A stretch of DNA of 64,000 nt from Burkholderia ambifaria AMMD. Its GTDB lineage: Bacteria; Pseudomonadota; Gammaproteobacteria; Burkholderiales; Burkholderiaceae. The stretch's first letter is position 1, and the number at the start of each line of letters is the position of its first letter. Positions 37,769-49,406 of the stretch are shown here, piece after piece. The position numbers and the translations under genes are program-made. The notes below the pieces were generated by a model that was given only the letters and a program-made list of their open reading frames with translations, was not told the DNA's origin and searched no databases. The DNA lies in the NCBI RefSeq assembly GCF_000203915.1, contig NC_008390.1, forward strand, positions 558,001 to 622,000, read 5' to 3'.

Positions 37769-38744
37769 GGAAGTGGTCGAAACCGTGCAACGTGAGAGTC
37801 AGGGGCGTGCCGGCGGCGTCGCGCCACGCGATCGCGGGCTGCTCCGACGGCGAGGACAACGCGTGTATTGTACCGACTCGCGTGACCCGAACGCCGCTGC
37901 TTGCACCCGCCGCCTCCACCGCCGCGCGGGCCGCGGCCGGTGCCGTGAAGCACAGTTCGTAGTCGTCGCCGCCGGCCAGCGTGCAGCGTCGCTGCACGTC
38001 GGGCGGCAGCGTCGCGAGCGCGGACGAGCGCGGCACCGCGTCGGCGTCGATGTCGGCGCGCACGTTCGAGCGGGTCAGGATGTGCTGAAGGTCGCCGGCG
38101 AGGCCGTCCGAGATGTCGAGCGCCGCGTGCGCGACGCCCGCGAGTGCCATCCCGAGCGCGATGCGCGGCTCGGGGCGCTCGAGCGCCTGCCGGAACGCGG
38201 CGGCTTCGGCCGCGCCGGCGCTCCATTCGCCGCGCGCGAGGCCGAGCCCCGCGCGGGCGTCGCCGAGCGTGCCGGACACCCACACATCGTCGCCGTCCCG
38301 CGCGGCATCGCGCCGCAGCGCCGCATCCGGCGCGACTTCACCGAACACGGTCACGCACAGGTTCAGCGGCCCGCTCGTCGTGTCGCCGCCGATCAGCTCG
38401 CAGCCGAACCGTTCGGCGAGCGCGAACAGCCCGTTGCTGAACGCCTCGAGCCACGCGGCGTCGGCGCGCGGCAGCGCGCACGCGAGCGTGAACGCGCGCG
38501 GCTCGGCGCCCATCGCCGCGAGATCCGACAGGTTGACCGCGAGCGTCTTGTGGCCGAGCGCGTCGGGCGCGACATCGGCAAAGAAATGGCGGCCTTCGAC
38601 CAGCATGTCCGTCGAAATGGCCAGCAATTTTCCGGATCGCGGTGCGATCAGCGCGCAATCGTCACCGATGCCGAGGGTCGACGCACGTGCGCCGCGGGCC
38701 GCGCGGCGCGCGAAGAAGCGATCGATCAGCGAAAACTCGGACAA
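37758..38744 (-). CDS. thiL: thiamine-monophosphate kinase
   Basis: Makes thiamine diphosphate from thiamine monophosphate. The 328-residue protein has the ThiL/PurM fold with EFSLIDRFF at the N-terminus, LGIGDDCALI, STDMLVEGRHF and ISDGLAGDL. The exact start is uncertain: TTG at 38744 gives the usual N-terminus but has a poor ribosome site, and a GTG four codons upstream is possible. The thiL-pgpA pairing is common in proteobacteria. Confidence 0.93.
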   Translation of the reverse strand: MSEFSLIDRFFARRAARGARASTLGIGDDCALIAPRSGKLLAISTDMLVEGRHFFADVAPDALGHKTLAVNLSDLAAMGAEPRAFTLACALPRADAAWLEAFSNGLFALAERFGCELIGGDTTSGPLNLCVTVFGEVAPDAALRRDAARDGDDVWVSGTLGDARAGLGLARGEWSAGAAEAAAFRQALERPEPRIALGMALAGVAHAALDISDGLAGDLQHILTRSNVRADIDADAVPRSSALATLPPDVQRRCTLAGGDDYELCFTAPAAARAAVEAAGASSGVRVTRVGTIHALSSPSEQPAIAWRDAAGTPLTLTLHGFDHFHAD

Positions 38745-38935
38745 GGCGGCTGGCACGGCGGACGGACCCGGAAAGCGGTGAAAGGAACGGCATTGTACGC
38801 AGCGAACGGCGCCGTTCCTGCACCGTTCAGACCATTTTTGTCGCGGCTGTCGCACCCGAATCGCCGGTCTGGCGGCCTTGGATTGGCGCTACAATGCCGT
38901 CGAACAGTTATTCTAATCCGCCCGCCAAGAGACAC

Positions 38936-41236
<2,301 letters not shown>

Positions 41237-41301
41237 GCCGGAACGAACGCGCGGCGCCGGTCAACCGGTGCCGTGCGTCGGGCGAAATTGTAAACAAAAG
41301 C

Positions 41302-41435
41302 AAAAAGAGGCGTGCCCGCAAGGGGCACGCCGTCAGGTAGGGCGCAAACGCGCTTCCTATAAGCAACAGCAGCATCTCTCCACTCCGGGTAGCGAGCGCG
41401 GCAAGGAGGCAGGGTCTTGCCATGCGAGAGATGCC
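41302..41435 (-). ncRNA. candidate small regulatory RNA
   Basis: Reading the minus strand, a -10 element TAAAAT (41447 to 41442) is followed about seven bases later by a predicted 5' end. The RNA would fold with an outer 9-bp stem GCATCTCTC/GAGAGATGC (41434-41426 with 41380-41372). Inside lies a hairpin GGCAAG/CTTGCC whose 10-base loop is pyrimidine-rich (ACCCTGCCTC). The RNA would end in an intrinsic terminator: 9-bp stem GGCGTGCCC/GGGCACGCC (41331-41309), then TCTTTTTGCTTTT. The C-rich loop could pair with ribosome binding sites. No open frame explains the structure. The -35 element is weak. Confidence 0.6.
41309..41331 (-). terminator. intrinsic terminator of the candidate small RNA
   Basis: A 9-bp perfect stem with a short loop and a T-rich tail only on the minus strand. 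On the plus strand no T-run follows, so it is not an obvious terminator for maeB. Confidence 0.75.
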
Positions 41436-41613
41436 GCGCGTATTTTATCCTATGTAAGATAAATGCAGTCTTATTTCGGTAAAAAATGCGCGATTTCGGG
41501 CGGCGTCAGGCTTTCGATTCCCAAACGAACATTGATTCGCAAGGACAATAGCGCTACGCTAACGCCTTTGGTTGGTCGTCAACTACTTGATTTAACAGCG
41601 GGAACCCTGGTTC

Positions 41614-42045
41614 ATGGCACGCAAGTGGCTCCGCAACGGCGCGCTGGCGTCCGTCTTCGCGATGTTCGCGATGGGTATCGTCGGTACACCGACGGGCAGT
41701 CTGGTTTCCGCCGCTTACGCACGGCAGGCCGTTTCGGCCGACCTGGCCGTCGGCGGGGTCGATACGATCCCGACCGCCCGTCTGCCGCGCGAGGCCGTGA
41801 CCACGCTTGGCCTGATCGGCACCGGTGGCCCCTATCCGTACGAGAAAGACGGCGTCGTCTTCGGCAACCGCGAGCGGATCCTGCCTAAGGCGAAGCGCGG
41901 CTACTACCACGAGTACACGGTGCCGACGCCGCGCGCACGCAATCGCGGCGCGCGCCGCATCGTCTGTGGCGGGCCGTTGCGCCGGATCGACAACTGTTAT
42001 TACACGGACGACCACTACAACAGTTTTAAACGTATTGTTGAATGA
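41614..42045 (+). CDS. secreted RNase Sa/barnase-type ribonuclease
   Basis: A 143-residue protein with an N-terminal signal or anchor segment (about residues 10-36) and a microbial guanyl-specific RNase domain (about 45-143). It is strikingly like Streptomyces RNase Sa: GPYPYEKDGVVFGNRE, YYHEYTVPTPRARNRGARRI and YYTDDHY. The catalytic residues are all present: Glu100, Arg111, Arg115 and His134. Two cysteines (118 and 128) could form a disulphide. It is expected to act outside the cytoplasm. The barstar-type inhibitor gene begins seven bases after its stop. Confidence 0.9.
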   Translation: MARKWLRNGALASVFAMFAMGIVGTPTGSLVSAAYARQAVSADLAVGGVDTIPTARLPREAVTTLGLIGTGGPYPYEKDGVVFGNRERILPKAKRGYYHEYTVPTPRARNRGARRIVCGGPLRRIDNCYYTDDHYNSFKRIVE

Positions 42046-42052
42046 CTTCGGG

Positions 42053-42625
42053 ATGAATGGCATGAGCGACTCCATCTACGCGCACGACACGGCGGGGGCG
42101 GAACTGTTCGCGGCCGGCGACGGCAATCTGTTCCAGCGCGTGATGCAACTACACGCGGTGGCGCAGGCTGGCGGCGCGTCGGAGCAACAGGAAGCCGAGC
42201 CCGGGCTTTCATCGAACGAGGAGCCTATGAGCCTTTTCACGACCGTGCGACCCAACCTCGTGCAGTCGATCCGCGCGTTCCGCGTGCAGGATCTCGCCGA
42301 CGAAGCCAGCCGGCTCGGCCAGCATTTCCTGTACGCGTATTGCGGCGCAGCGCAGTCGAAGCAGGAGGTGATGGAGACGATCGCGACGTCGTTCCTGTTT
42401 CCGAAGCATTTCGGGAAGAACTACGACGCGCTGTACGACTGCCTGACCGACCTCGTCGCGAAGGCCGGCGCGCAGCCCGGTTTCGTGATCGTCCTCGAAG
42501 GGCTGCCGATCGCGCAGAAATTCGACAAGGAAGGGCGCGAGACGCTGCTCGACGTGTTCCGCGAAGCCGCCGAGTTCTGGGCCGAGCGCAAGGTCGCGTT
42601 CCGCGTGTTCTATTCGTTCGCGTAA
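42053..42625 (+). CDS. barstar-family ribonuclease inhibitor with N-terminal extension
   Basis: A 190-residue protein whose C-terminal part (about residues 85-190) is a barstar fold: FPKHFGKNYDALYDCLTDL, with Asp125 and Asp129 matching the two barstar aspartates that plug the RNase active site. It should bind any ribonuclease left in the cytoplasm and protect cell RNA. The first 70 or so residues are an extra segment not found in classical barstar. Its codon use looks genuine, so I keep the long form, but an ATG at 42227 with a GAGGAG box would give a 132-residue product. The gene is coupled to the RNase gene upstream. Confidence 0.87.
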   Translation: MNGMSDSIYAHDTAGAELFAAGDGNLFQRVMQLHAVAQAGGASEQQEAEPGLSSNEEPMSLFTTVRPNLVQSIRAFRVQDLADEASRLGQHFLYAYCGAAQSKQEVMETIATSFLFPKHFGKNYDALYDCLTDLVAKAGAQPGFVIVLEGLPIAQKFDKEGRETLLDVFREAAEFWAERKVAFRVFYSFA

Positions 42626-42665
42626 GCACGTATCCATCGGCCGCGCACCTGCGGTCGATTTGCCG

Positions 42666-42692
42666 AAAAGCCCGCGTCGAGCGGGCTTTTTT
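42666..42692. terminator. bidirectional intrinsic terminator
   Basis: An 8-bp stem AAGCCCGC/GCGGGCTT with a 5-base loop. It has T-rich flanks in both directions (TTTTTT on plus, CTTTTC on minus) and lies between the converging barstar and rsmE genes. Confidence 0.9.
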
Positions 42693-42722
42693 GCGTCCGC
42701 GCGAGGCGGCACCTCCCGCCCG

Positions 42723-43490
42723 TTACCACCCGCCCCAGCGTGCCGCGAGCGCCGCGAGCACGGCCGCGCCGGCCGTCTCGGTGCGCAGCACGCGTGGCCC
42801 GAGCGACAACGCGGTGAACCCGTGCGCGCGGGCCACGTTTTCTTCGTCCGGCGACAGTCCGCCTTCCGGCCCGATCAGCAGCGTGACGGCTGCCGCGGGC
42901 GGCGCGTCGGGCAGCGACGCGAACGGAATGCTCGCGCGCGGCGACAGCAGCAGCCGCAGCTCGCCGTCGGCCGGCGCGGCCGGCAGCGTATCGAGCCACG
43001 CGCCGAAGCCGCGTACCGGCGCGACGTCGGGCACACGGTTGCGTCCGCACTGTTCGCACGATGCGCGCACGACACCGCGCCAGTGCGCGACGCGCTTGTC
43101 CGCGCGTTCGCCCGACAGTTTCACGACGCCGCGCGCGGTCGTCAGCGGCACGACCGCCGCGACGCCGAGCTCGACGGCTTTCTCGATGACCCAGTCCATC
43201 TTGTCGCCGCCGGCGATGCCCTGCGCGAGCGTCACGCGATACGGCGGCTCCGCCTCGGCCGGGTCGAACGCCTCGATCTGCGCGAGCGCGTTGCGCTTGT
43301 CGATCTCGACGAGCCGCGCGCGGTACTGGCCGCCGCTGCCGTCGAACAGTGCGAGCGTGTCGCCGGGCTGCAGCCGCAGCACCTGCGCGTGACGCGCGAC
43401 CTCGGCCGGCAGCGTGAGCGTCGCATCGGCGCGCAGCGCCGCTTCGACGAAGAAACGCGGCAAGGCCGCGGTGGTGGTGGCTTCACTCAT
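42723..43490 (-). CDS. rsmE: 16S rRNA (uracil(1498)-N(3))-methyltransferase
   Basis: SPOUT-class methyltransferase for U1498 of 16S rRNA. The 255-residue protein has an N-terminal PUA-like part (PRFFVEAAL...) and the knotted SAM site LLIGPEGGLSPDEE and LGPRVLRTETA. The start at 43490 is preferred; an ATG at 43511 would overlap the stop region of the next gene. Confidence 0.95.
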   Translation of the reverse strand: MSEATTTAALPRFFVEAALRADATLTLPAEVARHAQVLRLQPGDTLALFDGSGGQYRARLVEIDKRNALAQIEAFDPAEAEPPYRVTLAQGIAGGDKMDWVIEKAVELGVAAVVPLTTARGVVKLSGERADKRVAHWRGVVRASCEQCGRNRVPDVAPVRGFGAWLDTLPAAPADGELRLLLSPRASIPFASLPDAPPAAAVTLLIGPEGGLSPDEENVARAHGFTALSLGPRVLRTETAGAAVLAALAARWGGW

Positions 43491-43507
43491 GTTTGGCGCG
43501 GCTCCGT

Positions 43508-43924
43508 TCATGCGCTCAGGCGGCAACCGAGCGCCCACCGGTAGCCGTTGAGATCCTCGACCTGCGCGAAGCGGTCGCCCCAGAACTGGTCCTGCGGTGC
43601 GGTCAGCGACTTCGCACCCGCGTCGAGCGCGCGCTGCCAGGTCGTGTCGACGTCGTCGACATACAGATAGAACGATTGCGGGGCGGTTGCGTCCGCACTC
43701 TTCGGCGTGAGCGCGGTCGAGCCGAATGCGCCTTCGGGCGCGAACATCACGATCATCTGCCCGCGGTAGGTCATCTCGACGTGCATGATCGCGCCGTCCT
43801 CGTCGTGGACGTCGCGTAGCTCGAAGCCGAATGCGGCTTTGAAGAATTCGATGGCCGCCTGCGCATTGCGCACGGCCAGATAGGGTGTCAACCAAGGCAC
43901 GTTGGCCGGACGTGGATCGGTCAT
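43508..43924 (-). CDS. VOC-family (glyoxalase/bleomycin-resistance fold) protein
   Basis: A 138-residue protein of the PhnB/YdhR-like VOC class, with AAIEFFKAAFGFELRD and the paired second half FYLYVDDVDTTWQRALDAGA. VOC proteins are metal enzymes or binding proteins of many kinds; nothing here fixes the substrate. The ATG follows CAGGAG. It lies 17 bases upstream of rsmE on the same strand. Confidence 0.85.
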   Translation of the reverse strand: MTDPRPANVPWLTPYLAVRNAQAAIEFFKAAFGFELRDVHDEDGAIMHVEMTYRGQMIVMFAPEGAFGSTALTPKSADATAPQSFYLYVDDVDTTWQRALDAGAKSLTAPQDQFWGDRFAQVEDLNGYRWALGCRLSA

Positions 43925-44117
43925 GAAAATCTCCTGTCGAACGGTGTTGGCGCTTGAGCGGCTACGCCGGTCCCATGCTTTGCGGTCCAATGGGTATGGG
44001 CGCCCGGGCCCCCGGTCCCGCGCCATGTCGCGGATACCGACGCAGGCCCTGAGCGTCGCAGGCCTAGCGCGGTAAAACGCGCGATCAACCTGCGAAACGA
44101 TGCGTTCGCCCGTCAGC

Positions 44118-44975
44118 TCAGCGGCGAACGCCCAGTGTATCGCGCAGCGCGCACGGCAGGGCAAAGAGGGCCGCATGAAGTCGCGCATCGTAGTAGCGCA
44201 ATCCCTGCACGCGGCGTGCGGCGAGGCGTTCGTCGACGTCGTGCGCGAACAGCGCGGCCGCATCGAGCGTATCGCTCGCGATCGCCATCAGCCATTGGGA
44301 GCCGTAAAGCGGCACATGCGCGGACAGCGGATCGACGAACGCGAAGCTCGCGCGCAGGTCGTCGAGCAGCGCCGCGATGCGCGCCGCGTGGAACACCGGC
44401 GAGCCGAGGTGCATCGAGATCGCGCCGCGCGGCGTGAGGATCCGCTTGAGCTGCGCGTAGAACTCGCGCGTATAGAGGCCGGCCGCGGGCGAATCGGGCG
44501 GCGTGAGGTCGAACACGACCAGATCGAAATGCTCGATGGTCGACGTGACGAAATGCGCGGCGTCGCCGATCACGACCTCGACGCGCGGGTCGTCGAGTGC
44601 GCCCTGGTGCACGTCGTCGAGATAGCGGCGCGCCATGCCGACCACTTCGTCGTCGAGCTCCGCGACGACGACCCGCTCGATGCACGCGTGCTTGAGCAAC
44701 TGGCGCGCGGCGCCGCCGTCGCCGCCGCCGAGCACGAGCGCCTTCTTCGGGCACGGATGCGCGAGTGCGGCCGGGTGCGTCATGCACTCGTGATACACGA
44801 ATTCGTCGCCGACCGACGTCATCGGCCGGCCGTCCAGCGTAAACAGGCGGCCGAGCTGCGGCGTTTCCCAGACTTCGATGCGCTGGTGCGGCGACGCGAC
44901 GTGCGCGAGCCGGCGTGCGTTGGGGAAGCCGTAGGCGGCGTCGGGGGTGGGATGGAAGAGGAGAGTCGTGCTCAC
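44118..44975 (-). CDS. speE: polyamine aminopropyltransferase (spermidine synthase)
   Basis: Transfers aminopropyl from decarboxylated SAM to putrescine. The 285-residue protein has GDEFVYHECMTHPAAL, the SAM loop VLGGGDGGAAR and the acidic catalytic stretch FDLTPPDSPAAGLY. The GTG at 44975 gives the usual length; a longer upstream frame is unsupported. It is divergent from tkt. Confidence 0.9.
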   Translation of the reverse strand: MSTTLLFHPTPDAAYGFPNARRLAHVASPHQRIEVWETPQLGRLFTLDGRPMTSVGDEFVYHECMTHPAALAHPCPKKALVLGGGDGGAARQLLKHACIERVVVAELDDEVVGMARRYLDDVHQGALDDPRVEVVIGDAAHFVTSTIEHFDLVVFDLTPPDSPAAGLYTREFYAQLKRILTPRGAISMHLGSPVFHAARIAALLDDLRASFAFVDPLSAHVPLYGSQWLMAIASDTLDAAALFAHDVDERLAARRVQGLRYYDARLHAALFALPCALRDTLGVRR

Positions 44976-45236
44976 GGGTGGGCCGCCGGGGGCGGGGAGT
45001 TCCGACGCCTGAATTATAGGAGGCGCGCGGTTGTACGGAAAAGCGTGCCGGAACACCGCGTATCGACAAGGGAAATGTCGGCCCATCTGTTAAAATGACG
45101 AGCTTTGCAGCCCCGTCCGTAGGCTCCGTCCGCTTCGCGTCCGTCAGGCGCCGCACCGCGCGCCGGGAACGATTGACGCTCGAGCTTCCGGATGCCGCCG
45201 TGCCCCCGTTTCCTCGACTCGTTCTCCGGACTCGAC

Positions 45237-47264
45237 ATGACGACTTCGTCTCCCGCCTCTACCACTCTGATGGCCAACGCGATCCGTGCGCTCGCGATGG
45301 ACGCCGTCCAGCAAGCGAACTCCGGCCACCCCGGCATGCCGATGGGCATGGCCGAAATCGGCGTTGCACTCTGGTCGCGCCACCTGAAGCACAACCCGAC
45401 GAACCCGCACTGGGCAGACCGCGACCGTTTCGTGCTGTCGAACGGCCATGGCTCGATGCTGCTGTACTCGCTGCTGCACCTGACCGGCTACGACCTGCCG
45501 ATCGAAGAGCTGAAGAACTTCCGCCAACTGCACTCGAAGACGCCGGGCCACCCGGAATATGGCATCACGCCGGGCGTCGAGACGACCACCGGCCCGCTCG
45601 GCCAGGGTCTCGCGAACGCGGTCGGCATGGCGCTGGGCGAAGCGTTGATGGCCGACGAGTTCAACCGTGACGGCGCGAAGATCGTCGATCACCACACGTA
45701 CGTGTTCCTCGGCGACGGCTGCCTGATGGAAGGCATCTCGCACGAAGCCTGCTCGCTCGCGGGCACGCTGAAGCTGAACAAGCTGATCGCGCTGTACGAC
45801 GACAACGGCATCTCGATCGACGGCGACGTCGTCAACTGGTTCCACGACGACACGCCGAAGCGCTTCGAGGCATACGGCTGGAACGTGATCCCGAACGTGA
45901 ACGGCCACGACGTCGACGCGGTCGACGCGGCCATCGCGAAGGCGAAGCTGTCGGACAAGCCGACGATGATCTGCTGCAAGACGGTGATCGGCAAGGGCGC
46001 GGCGACCAAGGCCGGCGGCCACGACGTGCACGGCGCGGCGCTCGGCGCGGAAGAAATCGCGAAGACGCGCGAAGCGCTCGGCTGGAAGTGGGAGCCGTTC
46101 GTGATTCCGCAGGAAGTCTATGCGGCCTGGGACGCGAAGGAAGCCGGCAAGCGTGCCGAGACCGAATGGGATGCGACGTTAGCGCAATATCGCGAGAAAT
46201 TCCCCGCGCAAGCCGCTGAATTCGAGCGCCGGATGGCCAACCAGCTGCCGGCCGACTGGGCCGAGAAGGCCGCGGCGATCATCGCCGGCGCGAACGAGCG
46301 CGCCGAGACGGTCGCGACCCGCAAGGCTTCGCAGCAGGCCATCGAAGGGCTCGCCGCCGCACTGCCGGAACTGCTCGGCGGCTCGGCCGACCTGACCGGC
46401 TCGAACCTGACCAACTGGAAGGCATCGAAGGCGGTGCGCGCGAATCCGGAAGGCGCGGGCGTGCTGCTCGGCAACCACATCAACTACGGCGTGCGCGAAT
46501 TCGGCATGAGCGCCGCGCTCAACGGCCTCGCGCTGCACGGCGGCCACAAGCCGTTCGGCGGCACGTTCCTGACGTTCTCCGACTACAGCCGCAACGCGCT
46601 GCGCGTCGCGGCGCTGATGAAGGTCCCGACGATCTTCGTGTTCACGCACGATTCGATCGGCCTCGGCGAAGACGGCCCGACGCACCAGTCGATCGAGCAC
46701 GTGTCGAGCCTGCGCCTGATCCCGAACCTCGACGTGTGGCGTCCGGCCGACACGGTCGAGACGGCCGTCGCATGGACTCACGCGGTTGCCGCCGACCGTC
46801 CGTCGAGCCTGATCTTCAGCCGTCAGAACCTCGCGTTCAACCCGCGTACCGATGCGCAGATCGCGAACATCGAGAAGGGCGGCTACGTGCTGAAGGACTG
46901 GGACGAAGAGATCGTCGCGCGCAAGATCATCCTGATCGCGACGGGCTCGGAAGTCGAGCTCGCGATGAAGGCCGTCGAGCCGCTCGCGCAGCAGGGCATC
47001 GCGGCCCGCGTCGTGTCGATGCCGTCGACCAACGTGTTCGATCGCCAGGACGCCGAATACCGCGAACGCGTGCTGCCGCACGGCGTGCGCCGCGTCGCGA
47101 TCGAAGCGGGCGTGACGAGCTTCTGGCACAAGTATGTCGGCCTCGAAGGCGGCGTCGTCGGGATCGACACGTTCGGCGAATCGGCACCGGCCGGCGTGCT
47201 GTTCAAGTACTTCGGCTTCACCGTCGAGCACGTCGTCGAGACCGCGAAGGCCGTGCTGGCCTAA
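45237..47264 (+). CDS. tkt: transketolase
   Basis: Thiamine-diphosphate enzyme of the pentose phosphate pathway. The 675-residue protein has the N-terminal [20 protein letters not shown], the cofactor motif [13 protein letters not shown]...YDDN and the middle-domain [12 protein letters not shown]. It is followed 88 bases later by gap, a classic Calvin/pentose-type pairing in beta- and gammaproteobacteria. A -10-like TAAAAT lies at 45091-45096. Confidence 0.96.
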   Translation: MTTSSPASTTLMANAIRALAMDAVQQANSGHPGMPMGMAEIGVALWSRHLKHNPTNPHWADRDRFVLSNGHGSMLLYSLLHLTGYDLPIEELKNFRQLHSKTPGHPEYGITPGVETTTGPLGQGLANAVGMALGEALMADEFNRDGAKIVDHHTYVFLGDGCLMEGISHEACSLAGTLKLNKLIALYDDNGISIDGDVVNWFHDDTPKRFEAYGWNVIPNVNGHDVDAVDAAIAKAKLSDKPTMICCKTVIGKGAATKAGGHDVHGAALGAEEIAKTREALGWKWEPFVIPQEVYAAWDAKEAGKRAETEWDATLAQYREKFPAQAAEFERRMANQLPADWAEKAAAIIAGANERAETVATRKASQQAIEGLAAALPELLGGSADLTGSNLTNWKASKAVRANPEGAGVLLGNHINYGVREFGMSAALNGLALHGGHKPFGGTFLTFSDYSRNALRVAALMKVPTIFVFTHDSIGLGEDGPTHQSIEHVSSLRLIPNLDVWRPADTVETAVAWTHAVAADRPSSLIFSRQNLAFNPRTDAQIANIEKGGYVLKDWDEEIVARKIILIATGSEVELAMKAVEPLAQQGIAARVVSMPSTNVFDRQDAEYRERVLPHGVRRVAIEAGVTSFWHKYVGLEGGVVGIDTFGESAPAGVLFKYFGFTVEHVVETAKAVLA

Positions 47265-47352
47265 AAGCATACGCGACGCGCGCCACCCGTCGCGCGCGTC
47301 GCACCGTGAAGCTGCACGTAACTAATTTTTTTCAGCCATCAGGAGATAGACC

Positions 47353-48363
47353 ATGACGATCCGCGTCGCAATCAACGGCTACGGCCGCATCGGCCGCAAC
47401 ACGCTGCGCGCGTTTTATGAAAACGGCAAGAAGCACGATCTCGAGATCGTCGCGATCAACGACCTGGGCGACGCGAAGACCAACGCGCACCTGACCCAGT
47501 ACGACACCGCGCACGGCAAGTTCCCGGGCGACGTGTCGGTCGACGGCGACTACCTCGTCGTGAACGGCGACAAGATCCGCGTGCTGGCCAACCGCAATCC
47601 GGCAGAACTGCCGTGGGGCGAGCTCGGCGTCGACGTCGTGATGGAATGCACGGGCTTCTTCACGACGAAGGAAAAGGCGAGCGCGCACCTGAAGGGCGGC
47701 GCGAAGAAGGTGATCATCTCGGCGCCGGGCGGCAAGGACGTCGACGCAACGATCGTCTACGGCGTGAACCACGACGTGCTGAAGGCCGAGCACACCGTCA
47801 TCTCGAACGCATCGTGCACGACGAACTGCCTCGCGCCGCTCGTCAAGCCGCTGAACGACCGCATCGGCCTCGAAACCGGCCTGATGACGACGATCCACGC
47901 TTACACGAACGACCAGGTGCTGACGGACGTCTATCACGAAGACCTGCGTCGCGCGCGTTCGGCCACCCACAGCCAGATCCCGACGAAGACGGGCGCTGCG
48001 TCGGCCGTCGGCCTCGTGCTGCCGGAACTGAACGGCAAGCTCGACGGCTACGCGATCCGCGTCCCGACGATCAACGTGTCGATCGTCGACCTGTCGTTCA
48101 TCGCGAAGCGTGACACGACGGTCGAGGAAGTCAACGCGATCATGAAGGAAGCATCGGAAGGCGGGCTGAAGGGCATCCTCGGCTACAACGACGCGCCGCT
48201 GGTGTCGATCGACTTCAACCACAACCCGGCTTCGTCGACGTTCGACGCGACGCTGACCAAGGTGTCGGGCCGCCTCGTCAAGGTGTCGAGCTGGTACGAC
48301 AACGAGTGGGGTTTCTCGAACCGCATGCTGGATACGGCAGTCGCGTTCGCGAACGCGAAGTAA
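47353..48363 (+). CDS. gap: glyceraldehyde-3-phosphate dehydrogenase, type I
   Basis: Central glycolytic enzyme oxidising glyceraldehyde 3-phosphate with NAD. The 336-residue protein has [10 protein letters not shown], the active-site [12 protein letters not shown] with the catalytic Cys, the His in TIHAYTNDQ, and the C-terminal [12 protein letters not shown]. The Asp at the end of the second strand (INDL) favours NAD. The ATG follows CAGGAGA. An intrinsic terminator follows. Confidence 0.98.
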   Translation: MTIRVAINGYGRIGRNTLRAFYENGKKHDLEIVAINDLGDAKTNAHLTQYDTAHGKFPGDVSVDGDYLVVNGDKIRVLANRNPAELPWGELGVDVVMECTGFFTTKEKASAHLKGGAKKVIISAPGGKDVDATIVYGVNHDVLKAEHTVISNASCTTNCLAPLVKPLNDRIGLETGLMTTIHAYTNDQVLTDVYHEDLRRARSATHSQIPTKTGAASAVGLVLPELNGKLDGYAIRVPTINVSIVDLSFIAKRDTTVEEVNAIMKEASEGGLKGILGYNDAPLVSIDFNHNPASSTFDATLTKVSGRLVKVSSWYDNEWGFSNRMLDTAVAFANAK

Positions 48364-48409
48364 TCCCGCACGTTGCGCAGCCGCCGCATGGCGGCCTGCG
48401 CGGCGAACG

Positions 48410-48446
48410 AGCCCGGCCCGGTTTTTCCGGCCGGGCTTTTTTTATT
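48410..48446 (+). terminator. intrinsic terminator of gap
   Basis: A G+C-rich stem AGCCCGGC/GCCGGGCT with an inner CGG/CCG and a T-rich loop, followed by eight T residues. It runs into the last codon of the converging regulator gene. Confidence 0.9.
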
Positions 48447-49161
48447 TCACGGGAAGAGCCGCGACGGTGCCGGCGGACGGCGTCGGGAAGAAGATGCCCG
48501 CGCGCTGCGCGGCGTTCGCGATGTGCGTCTCGATCGCGAGGCCGGCCGCGGCCGCATCGCGGGCGATCAGCGCGTCGAGGATCGCGCGGTGCTCGTGCCA
48601 CGTCGACAGCAGCAGCTCGCGCCGGTAGAACGGCATGCGCTGGCTTTCCTTCATGATGTCCGCGCTGCTGCGCAACACCGACTCGATCGCCGCGTTGCCG
48701 GCGAGATGGATGATCCGCATGTGGAAGTCGAAGTCGAGCCGCGACGCTTCGTCCAGCTCGCTGTCGGTGAGCGCGACGTGGAGGTCGGCGAGGTTGTCCT
48801 CGAACCAGGCGATGTCGTCGTCGCTGACGACGTGCGCGGCCATGCGCGCGGCGAATCCTTCGAGCGCATAGCGCATCTGGTACGTGTCGGGCGGCGACGA
48901 CTGCTCGGCGAACTGCCACGGATGGGCGGCGCTCGCCTGCGCGCTTTCGACATAGACGCCCTTGCCGGCGCGGATGCGCAGCATCCCGAGCGCCTCGAGC
49001 GTGGAGAGCGCCTCGCGCAGCGACGCACGGCTGATCTCCAGCTCCTCGGAGAGCTGGCGCTGGGCCGGCAGCAGGCTGCCGACCGGATAGACGCCTGCCT
49101 CGATCCGGTCGCGGATCGTCGCGATGGCGGCGTCGGTCACGGTGTGCGGAACGTTTTTCAT
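48442..49161 (-). CDS. FadR-type (GntR/FCD) regulator of the allantoate locus
   Basis: A 239-residue GntR-family regulator. It has a winged helix-turn-helix in the first 75 residues (GSLLPAQRQLSEELEISRASLREALSTLE) and an all-helical FCD ligand-binding domain after that. The FCD metal-binding residues appear as Asp and His along MRYALEG...FHMRIIHLAGN...WHEHRAIL. It is divergent from the transporter-alc-allA genes, and two matching palindromes lie in the gap. It is therefore probably a local repressor that also controls itself. The inducing ligand is unknown. Confidence 0.9.
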   Translation of the reverse strand: MKNVPHTVTDAAIATIRDRIEAGVYPVGSLLPAQRQLSEELEISRASLREALSTLEALGMLRIRAGKGVYVESAQASAAHPWQFAEQSSPPDTYQMRYALEGFAARMAAHVVSDDDIAWFEDNLADLHVALTDSELDEASRLDFDFHMRIIHLAGNAAIESVLRSSADIMKESQRMPFYRRELLLSTWHEHRAILDALIARDAAAAGLAIETHIANAAQRAGIFFPTPSAGTVAALPVK

Positions 49162-49175
49162 GATGTGAGCGTTTG

Positions 49176-49190
49176 GCCGGTCTGACCGGC
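49176..49190. promoter_or_regulatory. probable FadR-type operator O1
   Basis: GCCGGTCTGACCGGC, a perfect 6-3-6 palindrome containing the GGT-N3-ACC core of FCD-regulator sites. It lies 14 bases upstream of the regulator ATG, where binding would block its own gene. Confidence 0.65.
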
Positions 49191-49308
49191 ATTGTAATCC
49201 GCACGCGTGCGGTGCATCGGCGCCCTACGGGTAAGCCACGATCCGCCCCTGTTTGGTGCGCCGGAAATTCGGGGCGATGGGGGCGGGAAATCCCTATTTT
49301 GATCGTCC

Positions 49309-49337
49309 TTGACGCCACTATATCGGCTTCCTACTAT
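49309..49337 (+). promoter_or_regulatory. probable promoter of the transporter-alc-allA operon
   Basis: TTGACG (49309-49314) and TACTAT (49332-49337) with a 17-base spacer. The predicted start is near 49344, just before operator O2. Confidence 0.6.
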
Positions 49338-49350
49338 CCACCATAACATC

Positions 49351-49365
49351 ACTGGTCTTACCAGT
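49351..49365. promoter_or_regulatory. probable FadR-type operator O2
   Basis: ACTGGTCTTACCAGT, a perfect 6-3-6 palindrome matching the TNGTNNNACNA pattern of FadR-like regulators. It is placed a few bases downstream of the predicted transcription start, a typical repressor position. Confidence 0.75.
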
Positions 49366-49406
49366 ATGAACAGACGAAACTGCAACCGTTGGATCGGGAG
49401 AGCGCC

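Larger units (their letters stand above)
41237..41613. other. intergenic region between maeB and the ribonuclease gene
   Basis: A 377-base gap. Its first half holds a candidate small RNA on the minus strand. The second half is A/T-richer and presumably carries the ribonuclease promoter; a weak candidate is TTGATT (41532-41537) with TACGCT (41555-41560) at 17-base spacing. Confidence 0.5.

Noticed and set aside
41309..41331. Terminator of maeB
   Set aside because: On the plus strand the stem is not followed by T residues; the T-rich tail exists only on the minus strand, which fits the small RNA better.
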